The notes beneath the pieces were generated by a model. That model ran no database searches and was not told where the DNA came from. It worked only from the letters and a program-made list of their open reading frames with translations. 64,000 nt of DNA, taken from NCBI RefSeq assembly GCF_008086045.1, contig NZ_VSEY01000035.1, positions 1 through 64,000 on the forward strand, given 5' to 3'. The translations under genes and the position numbers were made by a program. Position 1 is the first letter of the stretch; each line of letters begins with the position of its first letter. Source of the DNA: Nonomuraea sp. PA05 (lineage in GTDB: Bacteria; Actinomycetota; Actinomycetes; Streptosporangiales; Streptosporangiaceae). Positions 18,230-24,876 of the stretch are shown here, in pieces.

Positions 18230-19126
18230 CTAGCCCGGCAGTGGGGCATTCCCCAATCGAGTCTCACCGATCAGACGGCGTGCTTCCGCCGCCACGACCT
18301 GTGGCGTCTCCATCATCGCCACGTGCCCCGCCGTCGGCAGCAGCACCAGCCTGACCTGCCGGAACGTACGGTACGCCTTCCTGGCCATGGCCGGGCGGAC
18401 CAGGCGGTCGTGGCGCCCGTGAATGATCAGCGTGCGGGCCCGCACCATCGCCGCGTGGTGCCACAGCGTCTGCTTGCGGCGGAAGTACTCGGCCACGATG
18501 CCCCGGGCCGAGCGGATCATGGCCTCACCCGAGTACGGCAGGTCGTCGCGCCGGCGCTGCTCCTCGATGGCGTCGCGCAGGCGCAGCGGGTGCACGGCGT
18601 CCATGTTGGCCCAGACGACGGCCATGGAGGCGGTGATGCGCTGCTCGGCGGGGATCAGGCGCAGCCGGGAGGCCACCCACTCACCCAGGACGGGCACGGC
18701 CGCCGCGGCGACGCGGATCGGGCCGTACCGGGGCAGCAGATCGGGCAGGGCCGGGGAGATGAGCGTGAGCGAGCGGACCAGCTCGGGCCGCGTGGCGGCG
18801 ACCTTGACGGCGACGGCGCCGCCGAGCGAGTTGCCGAACAGATGGGCCGGTCCTGTGTGCTCCAGCAACTCGATGACCGCTTTGGAGTGGCCCTCTATCG
18901 AGTAGTCGCCGTCGGCGGGCGCGGGCGAGAACCCGGCGCCGGGCAGGTCGAGGGCGTGGCCGGTGACCGTGTCCTTGAGCTCGCCCATGAGGTCGGTCCA
19001 GTTGGTGGCGGAGCCCGCCAGCCCGTGCACGAACACCGCCTGTTCGGCGGGGCCGTCCGGAGTGGATCGTACGTGCACCGAGCCGATCATTCGTCCTGGC
19101 CAGTGTGGGATCGGCGCCGCGCTCAT
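18230..19126 (-). CDS. Alpha/beta-hydrolase
   Basis: A 298-residue alpha/beta-hydrolase fold protein. The oxyanion segment is FVHGLAGSATNW, the nucleophile is Ser in GNSLGG (about residue 98), the acid is Asp in GRHDRLV (about 238) and the base is His in AGHVAMM (about 268). A variable cap lies between residues 140 and 210. Family members include esterases and lipases (a LipV-type hydrolase is near adnA in mycobacteria); the substrate is not predictable. The start at 19126 is preferred because GGGGGAGACGAG lies directly before it, rather than the frame opening at 19183. Confidence 0.86.
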   Translation of the reverse strand: MSAAPIPHWPGRMIGSVHVRSTPDGPAEQAVFVHGLAGSATNWTDLMGELKDTVTGHALDLPGAGFSPAPADGDYSIEGHSKAVIELLEHTGPAHLFGNSLGGAVAVKVAATRPELVRSLTLISPALPDLLPRYGPIRVAAAAVPVLGEWVASRLRLIPAEQRITASMAVVWANMDAVHPLRLRDAIEEQRRRDDLPYSGEAMIRSARGIVAEYFRRKQTLWHHAAMVRARTLIIHGRHDRLVRPAMARKAYRTFRQVRLVLLPTAGHVAMMETPQVVAAEARRLIGETRLGNAPLPG

Positions 19127-19196
19127 CTCGTCTCCCCCTTGTCGCTCTTCGAACGTCTCTTCCCGTTCATCAACGATAACCATCGCCTCCAGAAGG

Positions 19197-19217
19197 GGTC
19201 TGGATTCCGTACAGACC
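19197..19217. promoter_or_regulatory. Perfect inverted repeat upstream of the SH3-like gene
   Basis: GGTCTG (19197-19202) and CAGACC (19212-19217) form a perfect inverted repeat with a nine-base gap, in the divergent interval between the hydrolase and the secreted SH3-like gene. It has the size of an operator for a dimeric regulator. No regulator or promoter element can be assigned with certainty. Confidence 0.3.
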
Positions 19218-19282
19218 GGTTATTTGCCGGAGGTTTCTGGCAGCAGGGAGATACGTCACACACGTGCACTGGGGGTACCGCC

Positions 19283-19588
19283 ATGCTCACGTCCCGTATC
19301 GTCGCCGCCCTCGTGGCCGTGGTGCTCGCCACGGGCGGGCTCGCGGCCGTCGCCCCAGCTCCGGCGGACGCCGCCGCGGGGTGCACGTACCGCGTCGTGC
19401 GGATCAAGACCCGGCTGAACGTACGGGCCGAGCCGCGGGGGCGGATCGTGGACAAGCTGTATCCGGGGGATCGGACGTGGGGAAGCTGCAGGAAGGCTGC
19501 CGGGGCGTGGCGGCGGATCCACGGGACGGAGATCGGGCGCAGAGGCTTCTCCTTCGGCCGCTACCTGAAGAAGATCGGCAGACGGTAG
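19283..19588 (+). CDS. Small secreted SH3-like (bacterial SH3) protein
   Basis: A 101-residue protein: signal peptide (LVAVVLATGGLAAVAPAPADA) followed by a single bacterial SH3-type module with the usual LNVRAEPRG pattern and a basic C-terminus (FGRYLKKIGRR). Such modules bind wall peptides or act as spacers in wall enzymes; here no enzyme domain is attached. Two cysteines could form a disulfide. The start at 19283 has GGGGG about five bases upstream. It opens the accessory island that continues to 22.7 kb. Confidence 0.72.
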   Translation: MLTSRIVAALVAVVLATGGLAAVAPAPADAAAGCTYRVVRIKTRLNVRAEPRGRIVDKLYPGDRTWGSCRKAAGAWRRIHGTEIGRRGFSFGRYLKKIGRR

Positions 19589-19671
19589 GCATACGACACC
19601 CCAAGAGTGGGACAAAAGCCGCTTCTGATCGTTTAGCACCGCTACTCTGGGGAATCAACAGGACACCGATT

Positions 19672-19896
19672 GTGACGCTGCATTTCTTCGCGCGTCACCA
19701 GGGGGCTTTTATCTTCGCCCTCTCCACGTGCTTTTTCATGGCGGGCATTTCCTTTTCCGCGCCTGAGCACTGCGCCGCCGTATTCGTCGCACCACCTTCG
19801 CCGACATCCACGGATGCGCCCGGCGAGCCGCTCACACCCACCCGCCCACCCCCTCCATATGCGGCACAATCGGACATATCCTCTCATTTCATTTGA
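19672..19896 (+). CDS. Possible small exported or membrane peptide, 74 residues
   Basis: A GTG-initiated frame with AGGA nine bases upstream. It encodes a hydrophobic N-terminal stretch (GAFIFALSTCFFMAGISFS) and a Pro-rich, acidic tail ending in SDISSHFI. No family is recognised. It is less GC-rich than neighbouring genes and ends inside the promoter area of the next gene. It could be a real small secreted protein of the island or a chance frame. Confidence 0.3.
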   Translation: MTLHFFARHQGAFIFALSTCFFMAGISFSAPEHCAAVFVAPPSPTSTDAPGEPLTPTRPPPPYAAQSDISSHFI

Positions 19897-20079
19897 TAAA
19901 TGTTTAATGCGAGCAATAAGATTGTTAATGCAGAGCAAAATGGAGGCGTATCTGTTTGCCCGCGCACCGGCCCGGAAATGTCTTTCGGTGGATGAGCCTT
20001 CAGCAGCCGTCCAAGATCTGTTTCCTGGCAAACCGGAAACGCCGAAAACGGGGCAATCGATCCTTCAGGGGGAAACACA
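19893..20079 (+). promoter_or_regulatory. Long conserved promoter and 5' leader, secreted Trp/His-rich gene copy 1
   Basis: TTGATA (19893-19898), 18 bases, TAAGAT (19917-19922) gives a plausible promoter and a leader of about 150 bases. By eye roughly four fifths of this region matches the upstream region of copy 3 (22529-22717, opposite strand). The match includes about 30 identical bases starting GCGAGCAATAAG and the final block GGGGCAATCGATCCTT then AGGGGGAAA just before the start codon. It is clearly poorer in GC than the surroundings. Conservation of non-coding sequence at this level suggests an RNA control element. Confidence 0.5.
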
Positions 20080-20427
20080 ATGCCCAAGCTCAAGAGTGTC
20101 ATCGCAGGCCTCGCCATCAGCACGGCTCTGACCGGCGGCATGGTGGGCGCGGGCGCGGCGACGACCGCGGCCAGCGCGACCACCCAGTTCAGCACCGGCA
20201 CGTCCATCCGCACGGACGACGGCTGGGGCTGGGGCCGTCGTCACCACCACCACCACAACCGCCACCACAACCACCGCTGCGGCCGCGGCGGCCACCACGG
20301 CGGCGGCGGCTGGGGCTGGGGCTGGGGCGGCCGTCGCCACCACCGTGGCCAGGTCTGCATCGTCATCCGCAACCACAACCACAACGACAACGGCGCCCGC
20401 CACCACGAGGGCGGCGAGCGCTGGTAA
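20080..20427 (+). CDS. Secreted Gly/His/Trp-rich protein, family copy 1
   Basis: A 115-residue protein. Residues 1-28 form a Sec signal peptide (starts MPKLKSVIAGLAISTALTGG, likely cut after AGA). The mature part is made of GWGWG and HHHHH type runs with a CGRGG segment, and ends with the family motif QVCIVIRNHNHNDN. No enzyme domain. His runs suggest metal binding; Trp/Arg/Gly content also resembles membrane-active peptides. Both are inference. The signal peptide is nearly identical to copies 2 and 3, while the centre differs in length and repeat content. A strong SD (AGGGGGAAA) precedes ATG. Confidence 0.72.
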   Translation: MPKLKSVIAGLAISTALTGGMVGAGAATTAASATTQFSTGTSIRTDDGWGWGRRHHHHHNRHHNHRCGRGGHHGGGGWGWGWGGRRHHRGQVCIVIRNHNHNDNGARHHEGGERW

Positions 20428-20530
20428 TTGACCGTGCGTCAATGGCGCTAGGAGTTCTCGGGGGCGGCCTGATTTACCGTCGCGGCTGGGCCTGAGGTTC
20501 ATTTCTCCTCGTCTCCACGGCAACCTTGGT

Positions 20531-20563
20531 GAGGGCTCTCCCGGCATCGGCCGGGGGGCCCTC
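20531..20563 (+). terminator. Hairpin terminator after copy 1
   Basis: GAGGGC pairs with GCCCTC, with a further inner stem CCCGGC/GCCGGG around a short loop. The hairpin stands about 100 bases after the copy 1 stop. No T-run follows, which is usual for GC-rich actinobacterial terminators. Confidence 0.5.
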
Positions 20564-20590
20564 GCTGCGTCGTATCCCGGCTCGTTCGCG

Positions 20591-20698
20591 GGCCGGGATT
20601 TCGGCGTTCGGGGGGTCGGGATTCCGACCTTCGGCGGCGCGGCACTCCGGCGCTTGGCGGGCCGGGATTCCGACGTTCGACGGCCGGGATTCCGGCGG
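20591..20698. repeat. Degenerate tandem repeat around GCCGGGATTCCGACGTTCG
   Basis: Four to five imperfect copies of a unit close to G(C/T)CGGGATTCCGACGTTCG occur at about 20592, 20615, 20639 (most diverged), 20661 and 20682. Together with the terminator hairpin and leader hairpins they fill the 434-base interval between copies 1 and 2, where I see no gene. Confidence 0.55.
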
Positions 20699-20741
20699 CT
20701 CGGCGGCCGTCGGCGAGGCATGCTTTATGCACGGGTTTCGT

Positions 20742-20824
20742 AACGGGAAAAAACGGACAATTCCCGTTTGTCGCCCTTTAGGTGGGAAATATGCCCTGTG
20801 TGGATGACTTGCTACTCGTCATCC
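20742..20824 (+). promoter_or_regulatory. Two hairpins in the leader of copy 2
   Basis: AACGGGAA (20742-20749) pairs with TTCCCGTT (20761-20768), and GGATGAC (20802-20808) pairs with GTCATCC (20818-20824). Between them, CCTTTAGGTGGGAAATATGCCC closely echoes the true start region CCTTTAGGGGGAAAACGCAATG (20849-20864), so the ribosome-site module appears twice, 70 bases apart. The upstream ATG at 20791 opens a 40-codon frame that overlaps the start of copy 2. Confidence 0.4.
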
Positions 20825-20861
20825 GCAACGGGGCAATCGAATCCTTTAGGGGGAAAACGCA

Positions 20862-21188
20862 ATGCCCAAGCTCAAGAGTGTTATCGCAGGCCTCGCCATC
20901 AGCACCGCGCTGACCGGCGGCGTGGTGTCCGCGGGGGCGGCCACCACCGCCGCCAGCGCAGACGCCGCCACGCAGGTCAGCACCGGCACGTCCGTCCTCG
21001 CGGGCAACCACTGCGGGTGGGGCTGGCGTCGCAGCTCCTGCGGTCGCGGCTGGGGTTGGGGATGGGGGTGGAACCGCGGCAAGCGCTGGGGCCACCGCCA
21101 CCACGGCCACGGTCGCGTCCGGATCGTCATCGTCAACAGGAACTACAACAACAACGGTCACCATCACCGGGATCGTGATCGGTGGTAG
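20862..21188 (+). CDS. Secreted Gly/Trp/His/Arg-rich protein, family copy 2
   Basis: A 108-residue paralogue of the product at 20080-20427. The signal peptide is the same apart from a few residues. The mature part starts ATQVSTGTSVLAGNHC, has two cysteines enclosing GWGWRRSS, a run of GWGWGW, and the family C-terminal motif VRIVIVNRNYNNN followed by HHHRDRDRW. The two cysteines could close a small loop. Only about 30 bases before the ATG (GGGGCAATCGA through GGGGGAAAACGC) match the other copies; the rest of its leader is different. Function unknown. Confidence 0.72.
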   Translation: MPKLKSVIAGLAISTALTGGVVSAGAATTAASADAATQVSTGTSVLAGNHCGWGWRRSSCGRGWGWGWGWNRGKRWGHRHHGHGRVRIVIVNRNYNNNGHHHRDRDRW

Positions 21189-21370
21189 AACCTCTGGCTG
21201 ACGAGCGCGCCGATGGGTGATGAGCTCGGGCCGTAGTTCGGGGAGTGCCTGTGTTCACCGGGACGCCGGTGGATGCGGGCACTTCTCATGTTCCGGCCCT
21301 CGCCCCGACCTCTGGCTCCTGCGCCGCGGACGCGCTCATGCCGGCGGCCCACCCGCTCCCAAGCCCGTCA

Positions 21371-21420
21371 CGGCGCGACCCGGCGCGACCCGGCGCGACC
21401 CGGCGCGACCCGGCGCGAGG
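21371..21420. repeat. 10-base tandem repeat CGGCGCGACC, five units
   Basis: Four perfect copies of CGGCGCGACC followed by one ending in AGG, in exact ten-base register. It lies in the gene-free interval between convergent copies 2 and 3. Confidence 0.9.
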
Positions 21421-21539
21421 CACTGGCCCGGCACTGACTCCCCGACTGCTCTGGCACCGCACAGCAGGCACCGGTCAAGGGACTCTGCACGCGACACCTC
21501 CCCTGCGCCGCGCCACCACACCCCGCCCGCCGCAGGCCA

Positions 21540-21960
21540 ACGCCACGCTGCGCCACCCCGCCCCGCCCACCGCACGCTGCGCCACGCCATGCCGCCATGC
21601 CATGCCGCCACGCCATGCCGCCACGCCACGCTGCGCCACGCCATGCCACGCTGCGCCACGTCATGCCGCCATGCGCCACCGCGCCATGCACCACGCACGC
21701 CCGCGCCGTCGCCGCGCCACGCTGCTCTCTCCGCCCGTGCACCGCGCTCGCCCGCGCCATGTCACCGCGCGACCGTGCCACGCCACAGTGCCGTACCCCC
21801 ACGCGCCCCACCACGTCCCCGCGCCGCGCTGCCGCGCCACGCCGCATTGCCGCGCCACGCCACGCCGCGCTACGCCGCCGTGCGACCGGCCACCGCGCGA
21901 CCGTGCCAACGCGCCACGCTGCGGTGCGGTGCGCCCCCGACTCCGTGCCGTCGCGCCGCG
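21540..21960. repeat. Degenerate low-complexity block of CACGCCATGCCGC-type units
   Basis: About 400 bases built from short variants of CCACGC, CATGCC and CGCTGCGC, with strong strand bias: on the plus strand C greatly exceeds G. All six frames are open for long distances and give Arg/His/Pro/Ala or Trp/Arg/Gly/Ala runs, which is a consequence of the repeats. I see no convincing gene in 21189-22210. Confidence 0.65.
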
Positions 21961-22006
21961 CCTCGATGCCGCTCGCCATGCGCCGGCCCCCCGCACGCCC
22001 ACGCCC

Positions 22007-22054
22007 GCACGGCCGCACGGCCGCACGGCCGCACGGCCGCACGGCCGCACGGCC
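22007..22054. repeat. 8-base tandem repeat GCACGGCC, six units
   Basis: Six perfect head-to-tail copies of GCACGGCC, with a partial seventh, at the right end of the gene-free low-complexity spacer. There are no spacers between units, so this is a simple repeat and not CRISPR. Confidence 0.9.
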
Positions 22055-22122
22055 GCACGCGAGCGCATATCCCGCCCTTTACCCGCCACAATCCCCCGTC
22101 CAAAAGCCGACCAGAACCGCAA

Positions 22123-22157
22123 CGAGGGCCCTCCGGCCATTCGCCGGAGGGCCCTCG
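22123..22157 (-). terminator. Strong hairpin terminator after copy 3
   Basis: A perfect 15-base-pair stem (CGAGGGCCCTCCGGC with GCCGGAGGGCCCTCG) and a five-base loop. It stands about 55 bases past the stop of the minus-strand gene and separates it from the repeat spacer. No T-run follows. Confidence 0.65.
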
Positions 22158-22210
22158 CAGAAAGCGCCACGAGACGAGGAGAAATCCTGCGCCATTAACG
22201 CCCGGTCATA

Positions 22211-22528
22211 TCAGTCCGTGTTGGTGTCGTCAGTAGTCCGACGCTCCGACCGCGGCTCGTGGTGTTGCGGGTTGCGGTTGTAGTTCTTGTTGTAGACCTT
22301 GATCTTCACGCGCATGCGGTGGTGGCGGTGGCCACGGTTGCCCCAGCCCCACCCGCAGCGGCGCCAGCCCCAACCGCAGTGGTTCCCGGCAAGGACGGAC
22401 GTGCCGGTGCTGACCTGGGTGGCAGCGTCGGCGCTGGCCAGAGTGGTGGCCGCACCAGCGCTCACCACACCACCGGTCAGGGCGGTGCTGATGGCGAGGC
22501 CTGCGATAACACTCTTGAGCTTGGGCAT
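22211..22528 (-). CDS. Secreted Trp/Arg/His-rich protein, family copy 3
   Basis: A 105-residue paralogue, convergent with copy 2. The signal peptide and first mature residues are almost identical to copy 2 (MPKLKSVIAGLAISTALTGG; ATQVSTGTSVLAGNHC). The cysteine pair encloses GWGWRR, the G/W centre is shorter, and the family motif VKIKVYNKNYNRN is followed by an Arg/Asp/Thr-rich tail instead of the His tail. Thus signal, NHC-GWGWRR and the V-x-I-x-V-x-N-x-N-Y-N strand are conserved while the middle and end vary. Function unknown; secretion is well supported. Confidence 0.72.
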   Translation of the reverse strand: MPKLKSVIAGLAISTALTGGVVSAGAATTLASADAATQVSTGTSVLAGNHCGWGWRRCGWGWGNRGHRHHRMRVKIKVYNKNYNRNPQHHEPRSERRTTDDTNTD

Positions 22529-22717
22529 TGCGTTTTCCCCCTAAAGGATCGATTGCCCCGTTCTCACCGTTTCCGTATTATCCCGAAAACGGCTTCTGGA
22601 TGTTCCGTGAAGAGCCATCCACGATGTGTCATTTCCGGCAGATGGGCGGGCAAACAGGCACGACTCCTTTTTGCTCTGCATTAACAATCTTATTGCTCGC
22701 CTTAAAGATTTATCCAA
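22529..22717 (-). promoter_or_regulatory. Conserved promoter and 5' leader, copy 3
   Basis: On the minus strand TTGGAT (22717-22712), 19 bases, TAAGAT (22692-22687) form the candidate promoter. The leader of about 150 bases ends in CAATCGATCCTTTAGGGGG. It aligns with the leader of copy 1 over nearly its whole length, including about 30 identical bases at the start. The AT-rich divergent side (22700-22741) may also drive the 83-residue frame at 22742. Confidence 0.5.
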
Positions 22718-22741
22718 TGAAAAAACACTACTTATCCGCAT

Positions 22742-22993
22742 ATGTCCCTTTCGGCCCCTACTGCCCCCACCGAAGCCCCGGCCCGCCATCCGACGACCGG
22801 ACGATTCCCGGGGCAACAAGCTCACGACGAGGCGATCGCCGGACATACGGCGTTGCTGAAGGACACGGCCCGCGAGTTCAGCCGCACGGTGCCGGCCCCG
22901 TACAAATGCGTCATCCGACTCCCACCCACAGCGGAAAGCCAGGCAGACCTCTGGCTGGAGAGGTCGCGGCGCGCGTTCTATCTGTGGGCCTGA
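22742..22993 (+). CDS. Hypothetical protein, 83 residues
   Basis: An ATG-initiated frame divergent from copy 3 and convergent with ku, ending eight bases before the ku stop. It is soluble, with a Pro/Ala/Thr-rich start and a more structured end (EAIAGHTALLKDTAREF, then ADLWLERSRRAFYLWA). Third codon positions are mostly G or C, which favours real coding. No Shine-Dalgarno site is visible; an AT-rich promoter area lies immediately upstream. No family recognised. Confidence 0.5.
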   Translation: MSLSAPTAPTEAPARHPTTGRFPGQQAHDEAIAGHTALLKDTAREFSRTVPAPYKCVIRLPPTAESQADLWLERSRRAFYLWA

Positions 22994-23000
22994 GAACCGA

Positions 23001-23912
23001 TCAGGCGGACTTGCGGGTCTTCCGCTTGGGCGCGGCCTTCTCGTCCTGCTCCTTCGACTCCTTGGAGTCCTTGGAGTCCTTGGAGTCCTTGGCCGCCGGC
23101 TTGCCCGCCGCCTTCCGCGGTTTGGCGGACTCGCCGCCTCGCTCCCGCTTGGCCGCCTCCACGCTCGCGCGCAGGGCCGCCATGAGGTCCACCGCGGGCC
23201 CGGCCTCTTCCTCCTCGCGGGCCGGGATGACCTCCTTGCCCGCCACCTTCGCCTCGATCACCTGCTGCAACGCCTCGCGGTAGGTGTCGTGGTACTCGGC
23301 CGGGTCGAAGTCGGACTCCATGGTGGTGATCAGGGACTCGGCCATCTTGAGCTCCTGGGCGCGGACCTCGATGTCCTCCTCCAGGAAGGCGAACTCGGGC
23401 GCGCGGATCTCGTCCGGCCAGAGCATGGTCTCCAGGACGAACACGCCGTCCCTGACGCGCAGCGTGGCCAGGGACTCGCGCTGCCGCAGCGCGACCTTGA
23501 CCACGGCGACCTGCCCGGAGCTCTCCAGCGCGTTGCGCAGCAGCACGTACGGCTTCGCGCCCTGCGCGTCGGGCTCCAGGTAGTACGACTTGGCGAAGTA
23601 GATGGGGTCGATCTGCTCGGCCGGCGTGAACTGCAGCACGTCGATCCTGCGGGACGTGCTGAGCGGCAGGTCCTCGAAGTCCTCGTCGGTGAGGACGACG
23701 ATCTCGCCCGAGGCCAGCTCGTAGCCCTTGGCGATGTCGGCGTAGGGCACCTCTTCGCCGTCCTGGGTGCAGACCCGCTTGTAGCGGATGCGGCCGCCGT
23801 CTTCGCGGTGGACCTGGTGGAACGTCACGTCCTTCTGTTCGGTCGCCGAGTAGAGCTTGACCGGGATCGTGACCAGCCCGAAGGAGATCGCGCCCTTCCA
23901 GATGCTGCGCAT
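23001..23912 (-). CDS. ku: Ku, NHEJ DNA-end-binding protein
   Basis: A 303-residue bacterial Ku. It begins MRSIWKGAISFGLVTIPVKLY and has the beta-barrel ring that threads onto DNA ends (RIRYKRVCTQDGEEV, SYYLEPD). After residue 245 comes a Lys-rich tail with KDSKDSKDSKESKE repeats, encoded by nine-base direct repeats near 23050-23090. Such tails contact DNA and tune LigD stimulation (family knowledge). ATG 23912 has GAGGGG upstream; the longer frame would run into the divergent ligase promoter. Only about 50 bases separate it from ligD, so both are likely controlled together. Confidence 0.94.
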   Translation of the reverse strand: MRSIWKGAISFGLVTIPVKLYSATEQKDVTFHQVHREDGGRIRYKRVCTQDGEEVPYADIAKGYELASGEIVVLTDEDFEDLPLSTSRRIDVLQFTPAEQIDPIYFAKSYYLEPDAQGAKPYVLLRNALESSGQVAVVKVALRQRESLATLRVRDGVFVLETMLWPDEIRAPEFAFLEEDIEVRAQELKMAESLITTMESDFDPAEYHDTYREALQQVIEAKVAGKEVIPAREEEEAGPAVDLMAALRASVEAAKRERGGESAKPRKAAGKPAAKDSKDSKDSKESKEQDEKAAPKRKTRKSA

Positions 23913-23961
23913 GGGGCACCCCTCAGCTCTCAACCGGCCCGGCAATGGGCACATACCCGTC

Positions 23962-24876
23962 ATGGGGCAACCAATGCCATACCCAATCGAACCGATGCTG
24001 GCCGTACCTGGGGAACTACCGTCCGAACGCGATCAGTACGGCCTCGAGGTCAAGTGGGACGGCATCCGCGCCCTCATCCATCTTGACGGTGGGATGAGGG
24101 TGACGGGGAGGCATGGAGCCGAATACACGCGGAGATATCCGGAAATTTCCGGGTTCGGGCTGAAGAACGCGATCATCGACGGCGAGGTCGTGGCCCTCGA
24201 CGAGCAGGGCAGGCCCAGCTTCGAACGGCTCCAGCGGCGCATGCACATGATCGACCCCGAGCCGGTCATGCTGGAGCTGTACCCGATCACGTACGTGCCG
24301 TTCGACCTGCTCTACCTCGACGGCATGCCACTGTTCGAGCTGTCCTACCGCGACCGCAGGGCGCTGCTGGACGAGCTGGACATCGGCGCGCCGCCCTACT
24401 TCCCCGGCGAGTCCGACCTGCTCTCGGCCACGTCCCAGCAGGGCCTCGAAGGCGTGATCGCCAAGCGGCTCGACTCCCCCTACCGGTCGGGCGTCCGCTC
24501 ACCCTGGTGGATCAAGGTCAAGAACCTGGCCACCCGCGAGGTCGTGATCGGCGGCTGGAAACCCGGCAAGGGGCGGCGTTCCGGCGGGGTCGGCTCGCTG
24601 GTCATGGGGATGTTCACGGACAGCGGGCTGACGTACGTCGGCCACGTCGGCACGGGCTTCACCGACGCGGTGCTGGACGAGCTGTACCAGTTGCTGCGAC
24701 CGCTGGAGATCCCGCGCAGCCCGTTCTGCAACGAGGTTCCGTGGAGGAATCGGTGGGTTAGGCCGGATCTGGTCGGGGAGGTGGCCTACACGATGTGGAC
24801 CGACGAGCAACGGCTGCGCCACCCCGTGTGGCGCGGTCTGCGCCCCGACAAGCTCCCCGCGGAGGTGACGCGATGA
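23962..24876 (+). CDS. ligD: ATP-dependent DNA ligase, LigD ligase domain as a separate protein
   Basis: A 304-residue ATP-dependent ligase corresponding to the ligase domain of LigD. The adenylated lysine is K31 in EVKWDGIRA; downstream are the nucleotidyltransferase motifs IIDGEVVAL, EGVIAKRLDS and WIKVKN, then the OB-fold. It seals breaks held by Ku. It lacks the phosphoesterase and polymerase domains; the polymerase is the next gene, coupled by ATGA at 24873-24876. Start ATG 23962 or 23974; neither has a strong ribosome site. Confidence 0.9.
   Translation: MGQPMPYPIEPMLAVPGELPSERDQYGLEVKWDGIRALIHLDGGMRVTGRHGAEYTRRYPEISGFGLKNAIIDGEVVALDEQGRPSFERLQRRMHMIDPEPVMLELYPITYVPFDLLYLDGMPLFELSYRDRRALLDELDIGAPPYFPGESDLLSATSQQGLEGVIAKRLDSPYRSGVRSPWWIKVKNLATREVVIGGWKPGKGRRSGGVGSLVMGMFTDSGLTYVGHVGTGFTDAVLDELYQLLRPLEIPRSPFCNEVPWRNRWVRPDLVGEVAYTMWTDEQRLRHPVWRGLRPDKLPAEVTR

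Noticed and set aside
20591-20698. Insertion-sequence remnant or attachment site in the repeats between copies 1 and 2
   Set aside because: No transposase fragment, no target duplication and no terminal inverted repeat could be found.
20791-20913. Copy 2 leader peptide as a definite gene
   Set aside because: No equivalent frame exists in the leaders of copies 1 and 3, so it is kept only as a finding.
21371-22054. CRISPR-like arrays
   Set aside because: The units are 8-10 bases, directly abutting, with no unique spacers and no cas genes.
21217-22236. Frames of 317-339 residues across the repeat spacer
   Set aside because: All six frames are open because of short GC repeats; products are Pro/Ala/Arg/His runs with no signal, domain or ribosome site.
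20080-22528. RiPP (ribosomally made, modified peptide) precursor cluster
   Set aside because: The three proteins have Sec signal peptides and no leader/core boundary of a known RiPP class, and no modifying enzyme or dedicated exporter lies nearby.
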